A stretch of 64,000 nt of DNA from CAYGOC01 sp964351495 (GCA_964351495.1 CAYGOC010000011.1:5555-69554); one strand, 5' to 3'; counted from the stretch's first letter, positions 33,801 through 41,822 are shown. Numbers and translations are program-made. Notes: generated by a model from the letters alone, not told the origin.

Positions 33801-35278
33801 TGACTTGATCTTCCTCCTTCATATTTTTCACTGATCCTCTCAATTCCTTTAGCTACTAGGTATAGGGAGTTTTTTTTCAAGGAAGGATCTGTTCCTCTGC
33901 AAAGAAGAAGGCAAAAGTTCTTATCTAACTCAGGAAGAGCTTCATATTCTTTCTCCGATACGATAGGAAAGTTTTCTCTTTTGAGATCAGGGTGAGAGGG
34001 GTTCCAGTTTTTTTGTAGATAGGTTTTGACTTGAGAAAGCTCTGAAAGAGCAAGTTTTTCTAAATCTAATGCTAAAAAACTAGAGGGAGAAGAAGAAAAA
34101 CCAAGAGGGATTTCAATACGATCTCCTTTTTTTTGCATATTTTCTTTAGATAAGGAGGAAATTCTGGCGATCTCATCAATTAAAAACTGTTCACATCTGC
34201 TTTTTGAAGTAGAATCTGGTTGGTTTTTTTGAAACTCTAAAAAATCTTTGCTGATGGGAATAAAAAGAATTTCTTTTTCCCAGTCTATTTGAAGAGACTC
34301 CAAAAAAGGGTTAGAAGAGGTATTAAGAAGAAGGGTTTGTCCTTGCTCTTTCTCCTTTAGCCATGTTTTTTCTATTTCTTCCCAAGAAGTAGGAGATGCT
34401 TTTGTAAAGAGGCTCTTTTGATTTTTTAATAAAGAAGAAGCCTTTATGAATAAAAGCTCCTGATTTTCTAAAAATAGGAGTCTCTCCTTTTCCGCTTCTG
34501 ATAGGGAAGGCTGTTTTTGAAGAGTCCTTTTTTCTTTTTGTACCGTTTCTTTTTCTTGTAAGAAACTCTCCTCTAAAAAGGCAATGTCAATAGAGTAAAA
34601 AGAGGGAAAACTAGCAAAAAACCGCTTAGCAAGAGAGGGGCTCTCTTTGAAAAGGGTAGAGGCTTGTACTAAGGTATGAGCCAGTTCTTCTTTGGTTGTT
34701 TTTCTTCTAGTAGTTTCTTTAGGGAGATCTCCCGATAAGGCTTTGGCTATAATAGAGGCTCTTTTTATAAGAAAATTTTTATAGAAGGGAGAGTAAGAAG
34801 CATTTTCTCTCTTTGAAAAAAAAGAAAACTCTTGTTTCCAATCTTCAGAAGAAAGAGGAGAGGTAAAGGCTCTCTGAATAGTTACCTTTTTAGTAGAGTC
34901 TGAGCTTTCTTTAAGGGAAAGAGCTTTATATGATTCCTCTATATTACGGGCTGCCAAGGGAAAATATTTTTTTAGTTTTTTAGCCTGTTTTTCCTCGGGA
35001 AAAACAATGTGTATTAATTGGGATGTGTCCGGGTCATAGCTTATGGATAAAGGGGATAGTTTCAAAAGGGAGCAGTAAGATTGAACCCAAGCTAGAGTTT
35101 CTTTTTCTTGTTTTTCTATTCGTTTTTCAATATTCGATACAAGTTTAGGAGCATAAGAGGCTTCTAGTGGTTTTTTCAAAGGTTTTTGATAATACAAAAG
35201 GGTGGGAAGTATCTGGTATAGGCTAACAAAGAGTACACCCAGGATTAGAAAAAGAGCCCCTTTTTTTCTTTTTTGCAT
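30887..35278 (-). CDS. secDF: Fused protein translocase subunits SecD-SecF
   Basis: Inner-membrane pump that uses proton motive force to pull exported proteins out of the Sec channel. One 1463-residue chain holds both subunits. It has an N-terminal TM helix (LFLILGVLFVSLYQILPTLL), a very large Lys/Glu/Ser-rich periplasmic region of about 600 residues, SecD motifs LDLSGGKT near 640 and GMAVDANVLVFERMKEE near 1065 with six TM helices, then SecF with GMDFTGGYS near 1185 and GYSINDTIIIFDRIRED near 1365 and its own helix bundle. C. trachomatis also has a single long SecDF (about 1400 residues). The extended first periplasmic domain is a chlamydial trait. It is divergent from uppS over 386 bases. 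Confidence 0.95.
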   Translation of the reverse strand: MQKRKKGALFLILGVLFVSLYQILPTLLYYQKPLKKPLEASYAPKLVSNIEKRIEKQEKETLAWVQSYCSLLKLSPLSISYDPDTSQLIHIVFPEEKQAKKLKKYFPLAARNIEESYKALSLKESSDSTKKVTIQRAFTSPLSSEDWKQEFSFFSKRENASYSPFYKNFLIKRASIIAKALSGDLPKETTRRKTTKEELAHTLVQASTLFKESPSLAKRFFASFPSFYSIDIAFLEESFLQEKETVQKEKRTLQKQPSLSEAEKERLLFLENQELLFIKASSLLKNQKSLFTKASPTSWEEIEKTWLKEKEQGQTLLLNTSSNPFLESLQIDWEKEILFIPISKDFLEFQKNQPDSTSKSRCEQFLIDEIARISSLSKENMQKKGDRIEIPLGFSSSPSSFLALDLEKLALSELSQVKTYLQKNWNPSHPDLKRENFPIVSEKEYEALPELDKNFCLLLCRGTDPSLKKNSLYLVAKGIERISEKYEGGRSSHSASLFFDDFSSLNSCLKELGFRSYPGAFLGNSPFVKDFLFEKENFYDGFLQATKEPFFILGDHTLALLPLSNLEERIRIENQIETKEQEALLKAKEDYYQAQMSSDPQIRFGFPKPYKSVFWNNLLLNVKKYFQGAEEKVLHWGLDLSGGKTVTLALLDSEKKLVTGEKELLQGMNELYQRVNKLGVSEVSIQREGDHLVLDFPGSQSIPASQLLQASSMYFHVVQEKFSIHNPSLAPYVNVFLEQVWNEAVVSNLKDPGSLQKIAYKHLYGSFSKENPAPRTEAARILYEKGLRLANPFEEVPSKRMDTTLCKIAVFREEGKKGWQGQNHPLLFVFHNHALEGKDLQNIKASYDPSQGNFLSFEIQNTNTEENPRETFYNWTLPFSKESLYRSENDFLQGRGWRMAVILNDTIVCAPTLNQPLKDSAMISGSFTQREVQKLMADLKAGSLTYFPEILSEKNISPELGAKEKSMGLLATFLGLVFVLVAMTTYYRFCGWIACLAVLFNLLIMAAAFQYLQVTLTLASLAGVILTVGMAVDANVLVFERMKEEMILGKTVYQAIYTGYKKAFSAILDSNLTTILAAFILLSFDSGPIKGFAVTLTLGIISSLFTALFVTRSFFEYWSQKKERTSLNMKNWIGTPKINFLQKAPYILGASIVIIGLGAFVLGQKRSTLFGMDFTGGYSLQLELEPSSDSSYRTKIEKAFYEAGLSPKEVQVRELNPSNHIKVKFGSNMEEENKPFFNMPLEDPFSVTKNPRIDWVVNTLAKQNVSISMKDLSSLAKNWSSMSGQMSDSMKKQALIGLSLALVCMMLYIAFRFEFTFAIAALLCTFHDLLITLAFVFLLSFLGLPVFFDLHTVAALMTIIGYSINDTIIIFDRIREDQILYKNLSFTQIINKAINTTLSRTILTSFTTFLVLLALICFAGPSLFGFSLVMALGVILGTLSSLFIAPLLLQIFTQKKKQLAIKK

Positions 35279-35664
35279 AAAAACCCTCTAGAAGAATTAG
35301 AATTTAAGAAGAGCCCAAGCGTAGCAAATCCTTTTCTTTTTTACAAAAGATATGAAGTCTGAGGGAGGAGTTGCAAGCTTCCTTTAAGATTTCGATCTTC
35401 TTATAAAGAAAGAGCTTTTCAGTTTAACTTTCCATTGAGCTGCAGTTCACAGGTTTTTCATCTGAAGTATTAATAAGGAATTCTCCTCCTAAATCTTCTA
35501 AGGGATGTGACTCAGATTTTTATTACAAAGAAAGAACAAGTTTTTTACAAAACAGAGAAACGTGTTTTCAAGAAAATTTTTTGACTATACGTTTATTTTA
35601 GGTTTTTGTTACGATTCTCGGGGTCTACTTGGTTCTTAATATAAAGTTTATTTTAGGCTAGAAA
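35279..35664. other. 386-base intergenic region between secDF and uppS
   Basis: Divergent promoter region. I see a 12-base direct repeat GTTTATTTTAGG at 35591-35602 and 35646-35657, the second of which supplies the AGG used as ribosome site for uppS, and a plus-strand frame open for 57 codons (35428-35601) without a standard start codon. C. trachomatis has a small hypothetical gene (CT449) in this position, so a short unusual gene is conceivable. No clear promoter pair or hairpin was found. Confidence 0.4.
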
Positions 35665-36423
35665 ATGACTCTTTCCAAGGAAAAAGAGAGCTTCTTTTCC
35701 CCTTTTTCTTTTTTCCAAAAACCAGCAAAGGTTCCTAAACACATAGCTATTGTTATGGACGGAAATAGAAGGTGGGCTTTGATTCGAAATCAACCTATCA
35801 TTAAGGGGTATGAAAAGGGGCTTCAAACGCTTATAAGGACTGCTGAAGCAGCGGTTCATATGGGAATAGAGGTTCTTACAGTCTATGCTTTTTCTACGGA
35901 GAACTGGAACCGTTCCAAAGAGGAAAAAGAGGCTGTTTTTCAACTTATTGAGGATTCTTTGAAAGAGTATAGGCAAAAGCTTACCCTGGGAGGAATTCAA
36001 GTAAATACCATAGGAGATCTTTCAAAGCTTCCTTCTTCTTTACAAAAGGGTCTTTTATCTATTAAAAAAGAGACAAGCAGGGGAAAAAAGTTAAAGCTAT
36101 TCTTAGCGTTAAATTATGGGGGAAGAGACGAGATTTTGCGTTCTGTGAAAAAAATTTTACAAGACTACGATCAAAACTTGATTTCTAAAGAAGAGCTTAC
36201 CGAAAAACGATTTTCTACCTATTTAGACACGGCAAGTATAGAAGATCCGGATCTTTTGATCAGAACCAGCGGAGAAAAAAGAGTAAGTAATTTCTTGCTT
36301 TGGCAGATTTCTTATTCTGAAATCTACGTAACAGAAACGCTATGGCCTGATTTTTCTAAGAAAGACTTCGAAGAAGCGGTTTTAGATTATCAGACTAGAC
36401 AAAGAAGGTTAGGTGCCTTGTGA
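35665..36423 (+). CDS. uppS: Undecaprenyl diphosphate synthase (cis-prenyltransferase)
   Basis: Cytosolic enzyme that elongates farnesyl diphosphate with isopentenyl diphosphate to make the C55 lipid carrier for peptidoglycan and other envelope sugars. The catalytic Asp is in HIAIVMDGNRRWA near residue 33, followed by the hydrophobic tunnel helix, YAFSTENWNRSKEE, the substrate-binding ALNYGGRDEI and the C-terminal DLLIRTSGEKRVSNFLLWQISYSE with the metal-binding Glu in YVTETLWPDF. Length 252 is normal. It starts the uppS-cdsA-cmk::plsC unit, which is also the gene order of C. trachomatis CT450-CT453, and overlaps cdsA by four bases. Confidence 0.96.
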   Translation: MTLSKEKESFFSPFSFFQKPAKVPKHIAIVMDGNRRWALIRNQPIIKGYEKGLQTLIRTAEAAVHMGIEVLTVYAFSTENWNRSKEEKEAVFQLIEDSLKEYRQKLTLGGIQVNTIGDLSKLPSSLQKGLLSIKKETSRGKKLKLFLALNYGGRDEILRSVKKILQDYDQNLISKEELTEKRFSTYLDTASIEDPDLLIRTSGEKRVSNFLLWQISYSEIYVTETLWPDFSKKDFEEAVLDYQTRQRRLGAL

Positions 36424-37253
36424 AATTATTTTTTTCTAAAGAATTTTTGTCCCGAATAATAAGCGCTTTGGTAGCGGCTTCTTTATTTGCTTTTTTGCTT
36501 ATTTTTTCTAAGACACCTTATTTGATGTTTCTGTTTCCCCTGTGTGCGGCAGCTATCGGCGCTTTAGCTGTAGGAGAGTATGGGAATCTGGTTAAAGAAA
36601 AAGGGGTTCGTCTTTTTCCTTTCGTTATGATGGGTTTTTCTTTTTTAGAAATTTTTGCTTTCTTTGGAGCTTCCCAAAAATCATTTTTTCTTTTTGTGCC
36701 CTTTCTTTTGTTTTTTCTTCATTTGCTCTTTTTGTTTTTTTACCACGGAAAAAAAATGGGGCAAGCTATTGTAGAGATAGCGACTTCCTGCTTTCCTTTT
36801 CTTTATATTGTGGTTCCAATCGGACTTTCCTTTTTTATCCTTTACAGTAAATTTTATGAGGGAAGATTTTGGATCTTTTACCTGATAGCAGTTACAAAAG
36901 CGGCCGATATAGGGGGCTATTTTGGCGGAAAACTTTTAGGAAAAAATAAACTGGCCCCCAAAATTAGCCCCCACAAAACAAAAGAGGGGGCTATTATAGG
37001 GTGGGCCTCCTCTTTAGGGACAAGTCTTTTGTTTGCAGTTTTCTCAGATAAAATTACCCTGGTATGGGCTCTTATACTGGGAAGTTTAATGGGGATTTTG
37101 GGTCAGCTGGGTGACTTGTTTGAATCTCTTTTCAAAAGAGATGCTAACCAAAAAGATAGCAGCTCTATACCCGGTATGGGGGGAATGTTAGATCTTTTAG
37201 ACTCTTTGATCTTTAATATTTTTATTGTATTTTTCTTTTTGTGTTGGAGATAG
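36420..37253 (+). CDS. cdsA: Phosphatidate cytidylyltransferase (CDP-diacylglycerol synthase)
   Basis: Inner-membrane enzyme that makes CDP-diacylglycerol from phosphatidic acid and CTP. The 277-residue protein has about eight hydrophobic segments and the family C-terminal signature, here GQLGDLFESLFKRDANQKDS followed by SIPGMGGMLDLLDSL. Two residues of the usual PGHGGxxDRxDS pattern differ (Met for His, Leu for Arg), but the acidic residues are kept. Start GTG/TTG region overlaps the uppS stop (GTGA-type, start GTG at 36420). The next gene begins 11 bases after its stop. Phosphatidic acid would be supplied by the PlsC domain encoded next. Confidence 0.92.
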   Translation: MKLFFSKEFLSRIISALVAASLFAFLLIFSKTPYLMFLFPLCAAAIGALAVGEYGNLVKEKGVRLFPFVMMGFSFLEIFAFFGASQKSFFLFVPFLLFFLHLLFLFFYHGKKMGQAIVEIATSCFPFLYIVVPIGLSFFILYSKFYEGRFWIFYLIAVTKAADIGGYFGGKLLGKNKLAPKISPHKTKEGAIIGWASSLGTSLLFAVFSDKITLVWALILGSLMGILGQLGDLFESLFKRDANQKDSSSIPGMGGMLDLLDSLIFNIFIVFFFLCWR

Positions 37254-37263
37254 AACTCTTTTT

Positions 37264-38607
37264 ATGATCATTACCATTGATGGAGCTTCAGGAACAGGAA
37301 AATCCTCTGTAGCAAAAGGGGTAGCAAAAAAGCTTGGGTTTGACTTTTTTGATACAGGAGCCATGTATAGGCTTGCCGCATATAGCATCTTACAAAAAAA
37401 AATCCCCGTAGAAGAAGAACAAAAAGTAGTAAAAGCGTTAAAAAACTTTACTTTGTCTATAAAGGGGACGGGAGAGGAAAAAAGATACTTTTTAGAAAAA
37501 GAAGATTGTACAGAAGAGATTAGACTGCCTGAAGTAACCTTTGCTTCCTCTAAAATAGCTACCTATCCGGAAGTTCGAGAAAAAATGGTACAAATTCAAA
37601 GAGAGTATGGAAAAAAAACCAATATGGTCTTTGAAGGAAGAGATATGGGGACCGTTGTTTTTCCCGAAGCGGAAGCGAAGTTTTTCCTTTCTGCTAAATT
37701 AGAAATCAGAGCGAAAAGAAGGCTAGAAGAGTTAGTAGAAAAATTCCCGGAAAAAGTTTTTGAAAAAGAAAAGATTTTTCAAGAGATGCAAAAAAGGGAT
37801 GAAGCAGATTCTAAAAGGAAGCATTCTCCTTTGAAAAAAGCAAAAGATGCTTATTCCATTGATACCTCCTCCCTTTCTTTACAAGAAGTAATCGATCTTG
37901 TAATTAAGCAGATAAAGCAAAAAAAAAAGCCTTTGAAGAAAAAACGGTTTTTTTATGCTCTTATTCTGTTTCTGGCAAAGATTTTTTTTAAGATTTTTTA
38001 TCGATACAAAGTATATGGGAAGGAAAACTTTCCTTCAGGTGCTGCTATTTTAGCATGTAATCATCTCTCTTTTTTGGACCCACCACTGGTCGCAATCTCT
38101 TCTCCTGAAGAGATCCATTTCATGGCAAAAAAACCCCTTTTTACAGTGCCTTTATTTGGTAGATTCATACACCTTTTAAATGCTCACCCTGTTAACGAAA
38201 ACAGTTCTAATGCAAAAGTGTTTCAGCTTGTAATAGACCTTCTTATGGAGGGAAAAAAGGTTCTTCTTTTCCCGGAGGGAGCTCGATCTAGAAGTGGGAA
38301 GTTGCAACAATTACAATCAGGAGTGGGTCTTTTAGCCTTTCGTACTAAAGCAACTATTGTCCCTGTTTTTGTAAAGGGCACTTTTGAGGTGTGGAAAAGG
38401 GGAAAAAAGTTCCCCAGTCCTTTTGGAAAATTAATTTGTGTATTTGGGGCCCCTATAATATGGGAGTTTTCCGAGGAAAAATCCAAAAAAGAACAGATAG
38501 ACTCTTGCATGCTAGAGTTAGAAAGCTCGCTGCAAAAGTTAGAAAAATGGGCGGAAGGAAATAGAAAAAAGCCTTTTTTTTCCCAAAAAAAAGGGAAAGA
38601 TAGTTAA
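37264..38607 (+). CDS. Fusion of cytidylate kinase and 1-acylglycerol-3-phosphate acyltransferase
   Basis: One uninterrupted frame encodes two enzymes that are separate, adjacent genes (cmk CT452, plsC CT453) in C. trachomatis. Residues about 1-220 are cytidylate kinase: P-loop DGASGTGKSSVAKGVAKKLG, then FFDTGAMYRL, FEGRDMGTVVFPEA and the CMP/dCMP-binding RRDEADSKR-like segment. After a basic linker (KQKKKPLKKKR) and a hydrophobic helix, residues about 235-445 are PlsC: ACNHLSFLDPP (HxxxxD), FMAKKPLF, FPEGARSRSG and IVPVFVKGTF. I start it at ATG 37264 (MIITIDGASG); the earlier ATG at 37225 lies in cdsA. The kinase recycles CMP released in phospholipid synthesis, and PlsC makes the substrate of CdsA, so the unit forms one pathway. 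Confidence 0.93.
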   Translation: MIITIDGASGTGKSSVAKGVAKKLGFDFFDTGAMYRLAAYSILQKKIPVEEEQKVVKALKNFTLSIKGTGEEKRYFLEKEDCTEEIRLPEVTFASSKIATYPEVREKMVQIQREYGKKTNMVFEGRDMGTVVFPEAEAKFFLSAKLEIRAKRRLEELVEKFPEKVFEKEKIFQEMQKRDEADSKRKHSPLKKAKDAYSIDTSSLSLQEVIDLVIKQIKQKKKPLKKKRFFYALILFLAKIFFKIFYRYKVYGKENFPSGAAILACNHLSFLDPPLVAISSPEEIHFMAKKPLFTVPLFGRFIHLLNAHPVNENSSNAKVFQLVIDLLMEGKKVLLFPEGARSRSGKLQQLQSGVGLLAFRTKATIVPVFVKGTFEVWKRGKKFPSPFGKLICVFGAPIIWEFSEEKSKKEQIDSCMLELESSLQKLEKWAEGNRKKPFFSQKKGKDS

Positions 38608-38638
38608 AATTCAGGTTTTGTTAAAATAGGAGAGATTT

Positions 38639-38953
38639 ATGGTAGGTAGTTTAGTTCAAATAACAGAGGAAAATTTTTCCTCTTTTATAGCAAGTGGGAC
38701 TTGTTTGGTTGATTTTTATGCTGATTGGTGCGGCCCTTGTAGAATGATGGCTCCTATTTTAGAAGAGCTTTCTCAAGAGGTAAAAGAGGCTAAAATTGGA
38801 AAACTTGATATTGACAAAGCGCAAAAAATAGCAGCCCAGTTTAAGATTACCTCAGTTCCTACTTTGATCGTTTTTCAAGAAGGAAAGGAAGTTTCTAGAG
38901 TAATCGGCCTTAAAGATAAAGAAGAGATTCAGGAGCTAATCCAACGGAAATGA
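38639..38953 (+). CDS. trxA: Thioredoxin
   Basis: Small thiol-disulfide oxidoreductase of the cytoplasm, 104 residues. The active site is DFYADWCGPCRMM (Cys31, Cys34 region), followed by the cis-proline loop KITSVPTLIVFQEG. All elements of the standard fold are present, so it should serve ribonucleotide reductase and probably the 2-Cys peroxiredoxin at 7179. GGAGAG lies a few bases before ATG at 38639. The last codons overlap the start of the next small membrane protein gene (ATGA). Confidence 0.96.
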   Translation: MVGSLVQITEENFSSFIASGTCLVDFYADWCGPCRMMAPILEELSQEVKEAKIGKLDIDKAQKIAAQFKITSVPTLIVFQEGKEVSRVIGLKDKEEIQELIQRK

Positions 38954-39183
38954 AGTTTTTACGGTTTTTGAGAAGACTTTTTTTCTGGGAGATTGTGTTT
39001 GTTGTCTTAGGGGGAGTGATGCTTCACTACCAGTATGAGATTCCTTGGATAAGTACCTGGTTTGGCTCGTTGCCGGGAGATATGGTGGCTATCAAAGGAC
39101 AGACCTTGGTTTACTTGCCGATAGCTTCTGCTTTAGCGTTTAGTCTCACTCTAAATATTCTGTTTTTTTTGTTCAGAATATAG
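38950..39183 (+). CDS. Small two-helix membrane protein
   Basis: A 77-residue protein with two predicted transmembrane helices, about residues 10-25 (FFWEIVFVVLGGVML) and 54-75 (LVYLPIASALAFSLTLNILFFL), separated by a polar loop with an aromatic and glycine-rich part (WISTWFGSLPGDM). The N terminus is basic, so both ends should be cytoplasmic. I do not recognise a family. It is translationally coupled to trxA through an ATGA overlap, and its last 11 bases overlap the convergent tRNA methyltransferase gene. Confidence 0.65.
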   Translation: MKFLRFLRRLFFWEIVFVVLGGVMLHYQYEIPWISTWFGSLPGDMVAIKGQTLVYLPIASALAFSLTLNILFFLFRI

Positions 39184-39619
39184 CAAGCTGTCTTGCCATT
39201 TCGTAGGCGCCAATAGCTACGCTATTGGAAAGGTTTAAACATCGAATATTTTCTTTCATGGGGATTTTTACAAACTGGGAAGGCCACCTTTTATGGAAAA
39301 TAGGGCAAAGTCCTTCTTTTTCATTACCAAAAATAAGGGCGCTTTCCTTTTGGTAAGATACGGAAGTATACTCTTTACAAGCTTTAGAGGAGAAAAAATA
39401 AAAAGGAAAGGTAGCCTTATCTAAAAAAGAGACAAGGTCTTCTATCTCTTCTATTTCCACTTTATCCCAGTAGTCAAGCTGGGCTCTTTTGAGGCTTCTC
39501 TCTGTAGTTTTAAAACCTAAGGGATGTACTAAGATCAGCTTTGCTCCTAAAGCAGCAGAGGTTCGTACAATGTTTCCCGTATTTTGCGGGATTAGGGGTC
39601 TGTATAAAATGATTTTCAA
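39173..39619 (-). CDS. trmL: tRNA (cytidine/uridine-34) 2'-O-methyltransferase TrmL
   Basis: Minimal SPOUT methyltransferase of 148 residues that methylates the wobble ribose of certain leucine tRNAs. The start MKIILYRPLIPQNTGNIVRT is the typical TrmL/YibK opening with the RNA-binding Asn and Arg, followed by LILVHPLGF, the motif ALIFGNEKEGL and the knot motif CLNLSNSVAIGAYEMARQL. It lacks any extra domain. The stop of the Mip-like gene and this start overlap (ATGA), so it follows in the aspS-mip-trmL unit. The corresponding gene in C. trachomatis (CT540, spoU) also lies between trxA and mip. Confidence 0.94.
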   Translation of the reverse strand: MKIILYRPLIPQNTGNIVRTSAALGAKLILVHPLGFKTTERSLKRAQLDYWDKVEIEEIEDLVSFLDKATFPFYFFSSKACKEYTSVSYQKESALIFGNEKEGLCPIFHKRWPSQFVKIPMKENIRCLNLSNSVAIGAYEMARQLAIF

Positions 39620-40074
39620 CGAAGAGTTCCTTCTTTAGCAAAAAAAGTGTGAATCGAGTCCACTTCCTGATAGGGATTTTCAATTTGCAGTAGTTCCACT
39701 TCTACAATAAGAAGCGCGTTTTCTTCCGTCCACTTTGGATGAATATAAAGAATTCGCTTTTCTCCTTCTTGCATGCCCAAAATACCCTTTTTAATCCCTT
39801 CCGGCAGCTCTTCTATAATTATTTTCTGGGGGAGCTCTTCTGTAAAAGAGCCGCTTAAAGATCTTTTTTGCAGTTTTAAGACAGGGGAATGATACTCTTG
39901 AAGGCTACTTTTCCCTCCTTTCTGTAGTATCTCATATTGAATTTCTCCCTTTTCTAGTAAATAAATGGGGGCTCTTTTTCTGTTTTCTTCTAAAAAAAGA
40001 ATCTCCTCTTGTAAAAACCCTTCCACGGCTACCAGAAAAATAGGAAATAAAAAACAAATAAGCAGCAATCTCAT
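39616..40074 (-). CDS. Reduced Mip/FKBP-like exported protein
   Basis: A 152-residue protein with a signal peptide (MRLLLICFLFPIFLVAVEG) and one FKBP-like domain: a strand (IQYEILQKGG), the central IIIEELPEGIKKGILGMQEGEKRILYIHP and the final strand NALLIVEVELLQI. By place between trmL and aspS it is the counterpart of C. trachomatis Mip (CT541, about 243 residues), a peptidyl-prolyl isomerase. The N-terminal dimerisation domain is nearly gone and key active-site residues (FDxS after the first hairpin, the Trp at the pocket floor, the YG pair) are not visible, so isomerase activity is doubtful and a chaperone-like or structural role more likely. Its 3' end overlaps trmL (ATGA) and its start overlaps the aspS stop. 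Confidence 0.7.
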   Translation of the reverse strand: MRLLLICFLFPIFLVAVEGFLQEEILFLEENRKRAPIYLLEKGEIQYEILQKGGKSSLQEYHSPVLKLQKRSLSGSFTEELPQKIIIEELPEGIKKGILGMQEGEKRILYIHPKWTEENALLIVEVELLQIENPYQEVDSIHTFFAKEGTLR

Positions 40075-41822
40075 AATTGCAGCTCTTTTAAAAGAGAAGG
40101 ATCGGGCGTTGAAGGAGCCTGTAACATAAGATCGCTTGCCTTTTGTGTTTTAGGGAAGGCTATAACATCCCGGATGTTTTCTGTAGAGCAAAGAAGCATA
40201 ATCAACCTTTCTACCCCTAAAGCAATTCCTAAGTGAGGAGGGGTTCCGTATTGCAAAGCTTCTAAGAAAAACCCAAACTTATTTTTTGTTTCCTCTTCAG
40301 AAAGACCCAAGATAGAAAAGATTTTTTGTTGAATCGCACTTTCATAGATCCTTTTAGAGCCAGAAGCGATTTCATATCCATTCAAAACAAGATCGTAAGC
40401 ATGAGACCTTGCTTTGGTAGGGTCTTTATCTAATAAAAAAAGATCTTCTTCATGAGGTGCCGTAAAGGGATGATGTTCTGTTTTTATGATTCCCTCCTCT
40501 TCTTGGAATAAAGGAAAATCAGTAATCCAAGCGAAAGCATAGGTTTTAGGGTCGAAGAGTTTCTGTTCTTTGGCAACTTTTCTTCGAAGTTGATCTAAGG
40601 CAAGGTTTACAATAGAATCCTTTTCTCCCCCTATTAAAATGAGGTCTCCCACTTCTGCTTGCATTCTTGTTTCGATTTGTTTTAGCTGTGTTTCTGTAAA
40701 AAACTTAGTTACGTTGGAATGCAGTCCCTCTTCCGTTTTTTTCATCCAAGCAAGCCCTTTTAACCCAAGGGGAGCCACAAATTGAATATAATTATCGATC
40801 TGTTTTCGGGAGAGCTCCGCTCCTTTTGACACAAGAATAGCTTTAACGGCCCCTCCTTTTTCTAAAAGCTCTTTTAAAATAGAGAAGTTAGACTCTTGTA
40901 TAATATCATCTAATCTAACAAGAGGCATCTCAAAGCGAAGATCAGGCTTATCTGTCCCATATTTTTCTACCACCTCGCTATGAGTAAGACGAACGAAAGG
41001 AGTTGCAATAGTAACTCCAAGGCAGACAAAGAAGATTTTTTTTACTAATTTTTCTACTATAAAGAAAAGATCTTCCACAGAAGAAAAACTCATTTCCATA
41101 TCTATTTGAGAAAACTCAGGTTGTCTATCCGCCCTTAAATCTTCATCTCGAAAACAGGGGGCAATTTGGAAATAGCGATCCATGCAAGCAATCATGAGCA
41201 GCTGTTTAAAAAGCTGAGGAGACTGAGGAAGTGCGTAGAAGTTTCCGGGGTAAATTCTGGAAGGGACAAGGTAATCTCTAGCCCCTTCAGGAGTGGTTTT
41301 TGCGAGTATTGGTGTGGAAATCTCTAGGAAGCCTTCTTCGCTTAGAAGGTTTCTAACGCAAAGAAGAGCTTTATGTCTCATCTGTAAATTGTAGGATAAA
41401 CTTTTTCTTCGCAAGTCTAAAAAGCGGTATTTTAATCTCAGTTCTTCACTGGCTAAAGCATCTTTTTCAGAAAGGGAAAAGGGAGGCGTTTTAGAAGGAG
41501 AAAATATGTGAAGCTTTTCTGCTACTACCTCAATTTCTCCTGTTTTTAGTTCTTTGTTTTCTAGCCCTTTTCCCCTTTCTCTAACGGTTCCTTCGACGTA
41601 AAGGACCCATTCTGAGCGGAGTTTTTCTGCAGTTTCATGAGCTGTTTTTGCGATTTTTGGATCAAAAATAACTTGGGTTAATCCATACCGATCTCTTAGA
41701 TCTACAAAGATAAGACCTCCATGGTCTCTTCTTTTGTGAACCCATCCGCAGAGGGTTACTTGTTTTTTTATATCGGCTTTTCTAAGGTCGCCACAGGTAT
41801 TCGTTCTTTTATAGTTTTTCAT
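40071..41822 (-). CDS. aspS: Aspartyl-tRNA synthetase, bacterial type
   Basis: Class II synthetase charging tRNA-Asp (and tRNA-Asn if the enzyme is non-discriminating). Length 583 is that of the bacterial type with its GAD insertion. Order: OB-fold anticodon domain (VTLCGWVHKRRDHGGLIFVDLRDR), motif 1 with TPEGARDYLVPSR, motif 2 FRDEDLRADRQPEFSQIDMEMSF, the GAD domain (about 280-410), and motif 3 GIALGVERLIMLL. The gene overlaps hisS by 14 bases upstream and the Mip-like gene by four bases downstream, as in C. trachomatis CT541-CT543. Whether Asn-tRNA is formed through it cannot be told here. Confidence 0.97.
   Translation of the reverse strand: MKNYKRTNTCGDLRKADIKKQVTLCGWVHKRRDHGGLIFVDLRDRYGLTQVIFDPKIAKTAHETAEKLRSEWVLYVEGTVRERGKGLENKELKTGEIEVVAEKLHIFSPSKTPPFSLSEKDALASEELRLKYRFLDLRRKSLSYNLQMRHKALLCVRNLLSEEGFLEISTPILAKTTPEGARDYLVPSRIYPGNFYALPQSPQLFKQLLMIACMDRYFQIAPCFRDEDLRADRQPEFSQIDMEMSFSSVEDLFFIVEKLVKKIFFVCLGVTIATPFVRLTHSEVVEKYGTDKPDLRFEMPLVRLDDIIQESNFSILKELLEKGGAVKAILVSKGAELSRKQIDNYIQFVAPLGLKGLAWMKKTEEGLHSNVTKFFTETQLKQIETRMQAEVGDLILIGGEKDSIVNLALDQLRRKVAKEQKLFDPKTYAFAWITDFPLFQEEEGIIKTEHHPFTAPHEEDLFLLDKDPTKARSHAYDLVLNGYEIASGSKRIYESAIQQKIFSILGLSEEETKNKFGFFLEALQYGTPPHLGIALGVERLIMLLCSTENIRDVIAFPKTQKASDLMLQAPSTPDPSLLKELQL

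Noticed and set aside
35428..35601. 57-codon open frame on the plus strand between secDF and uppS
   Set aside because: No ATG, GTG or TTG at its beginning and no ribosome site; kept only as a note in the intergenic entry.
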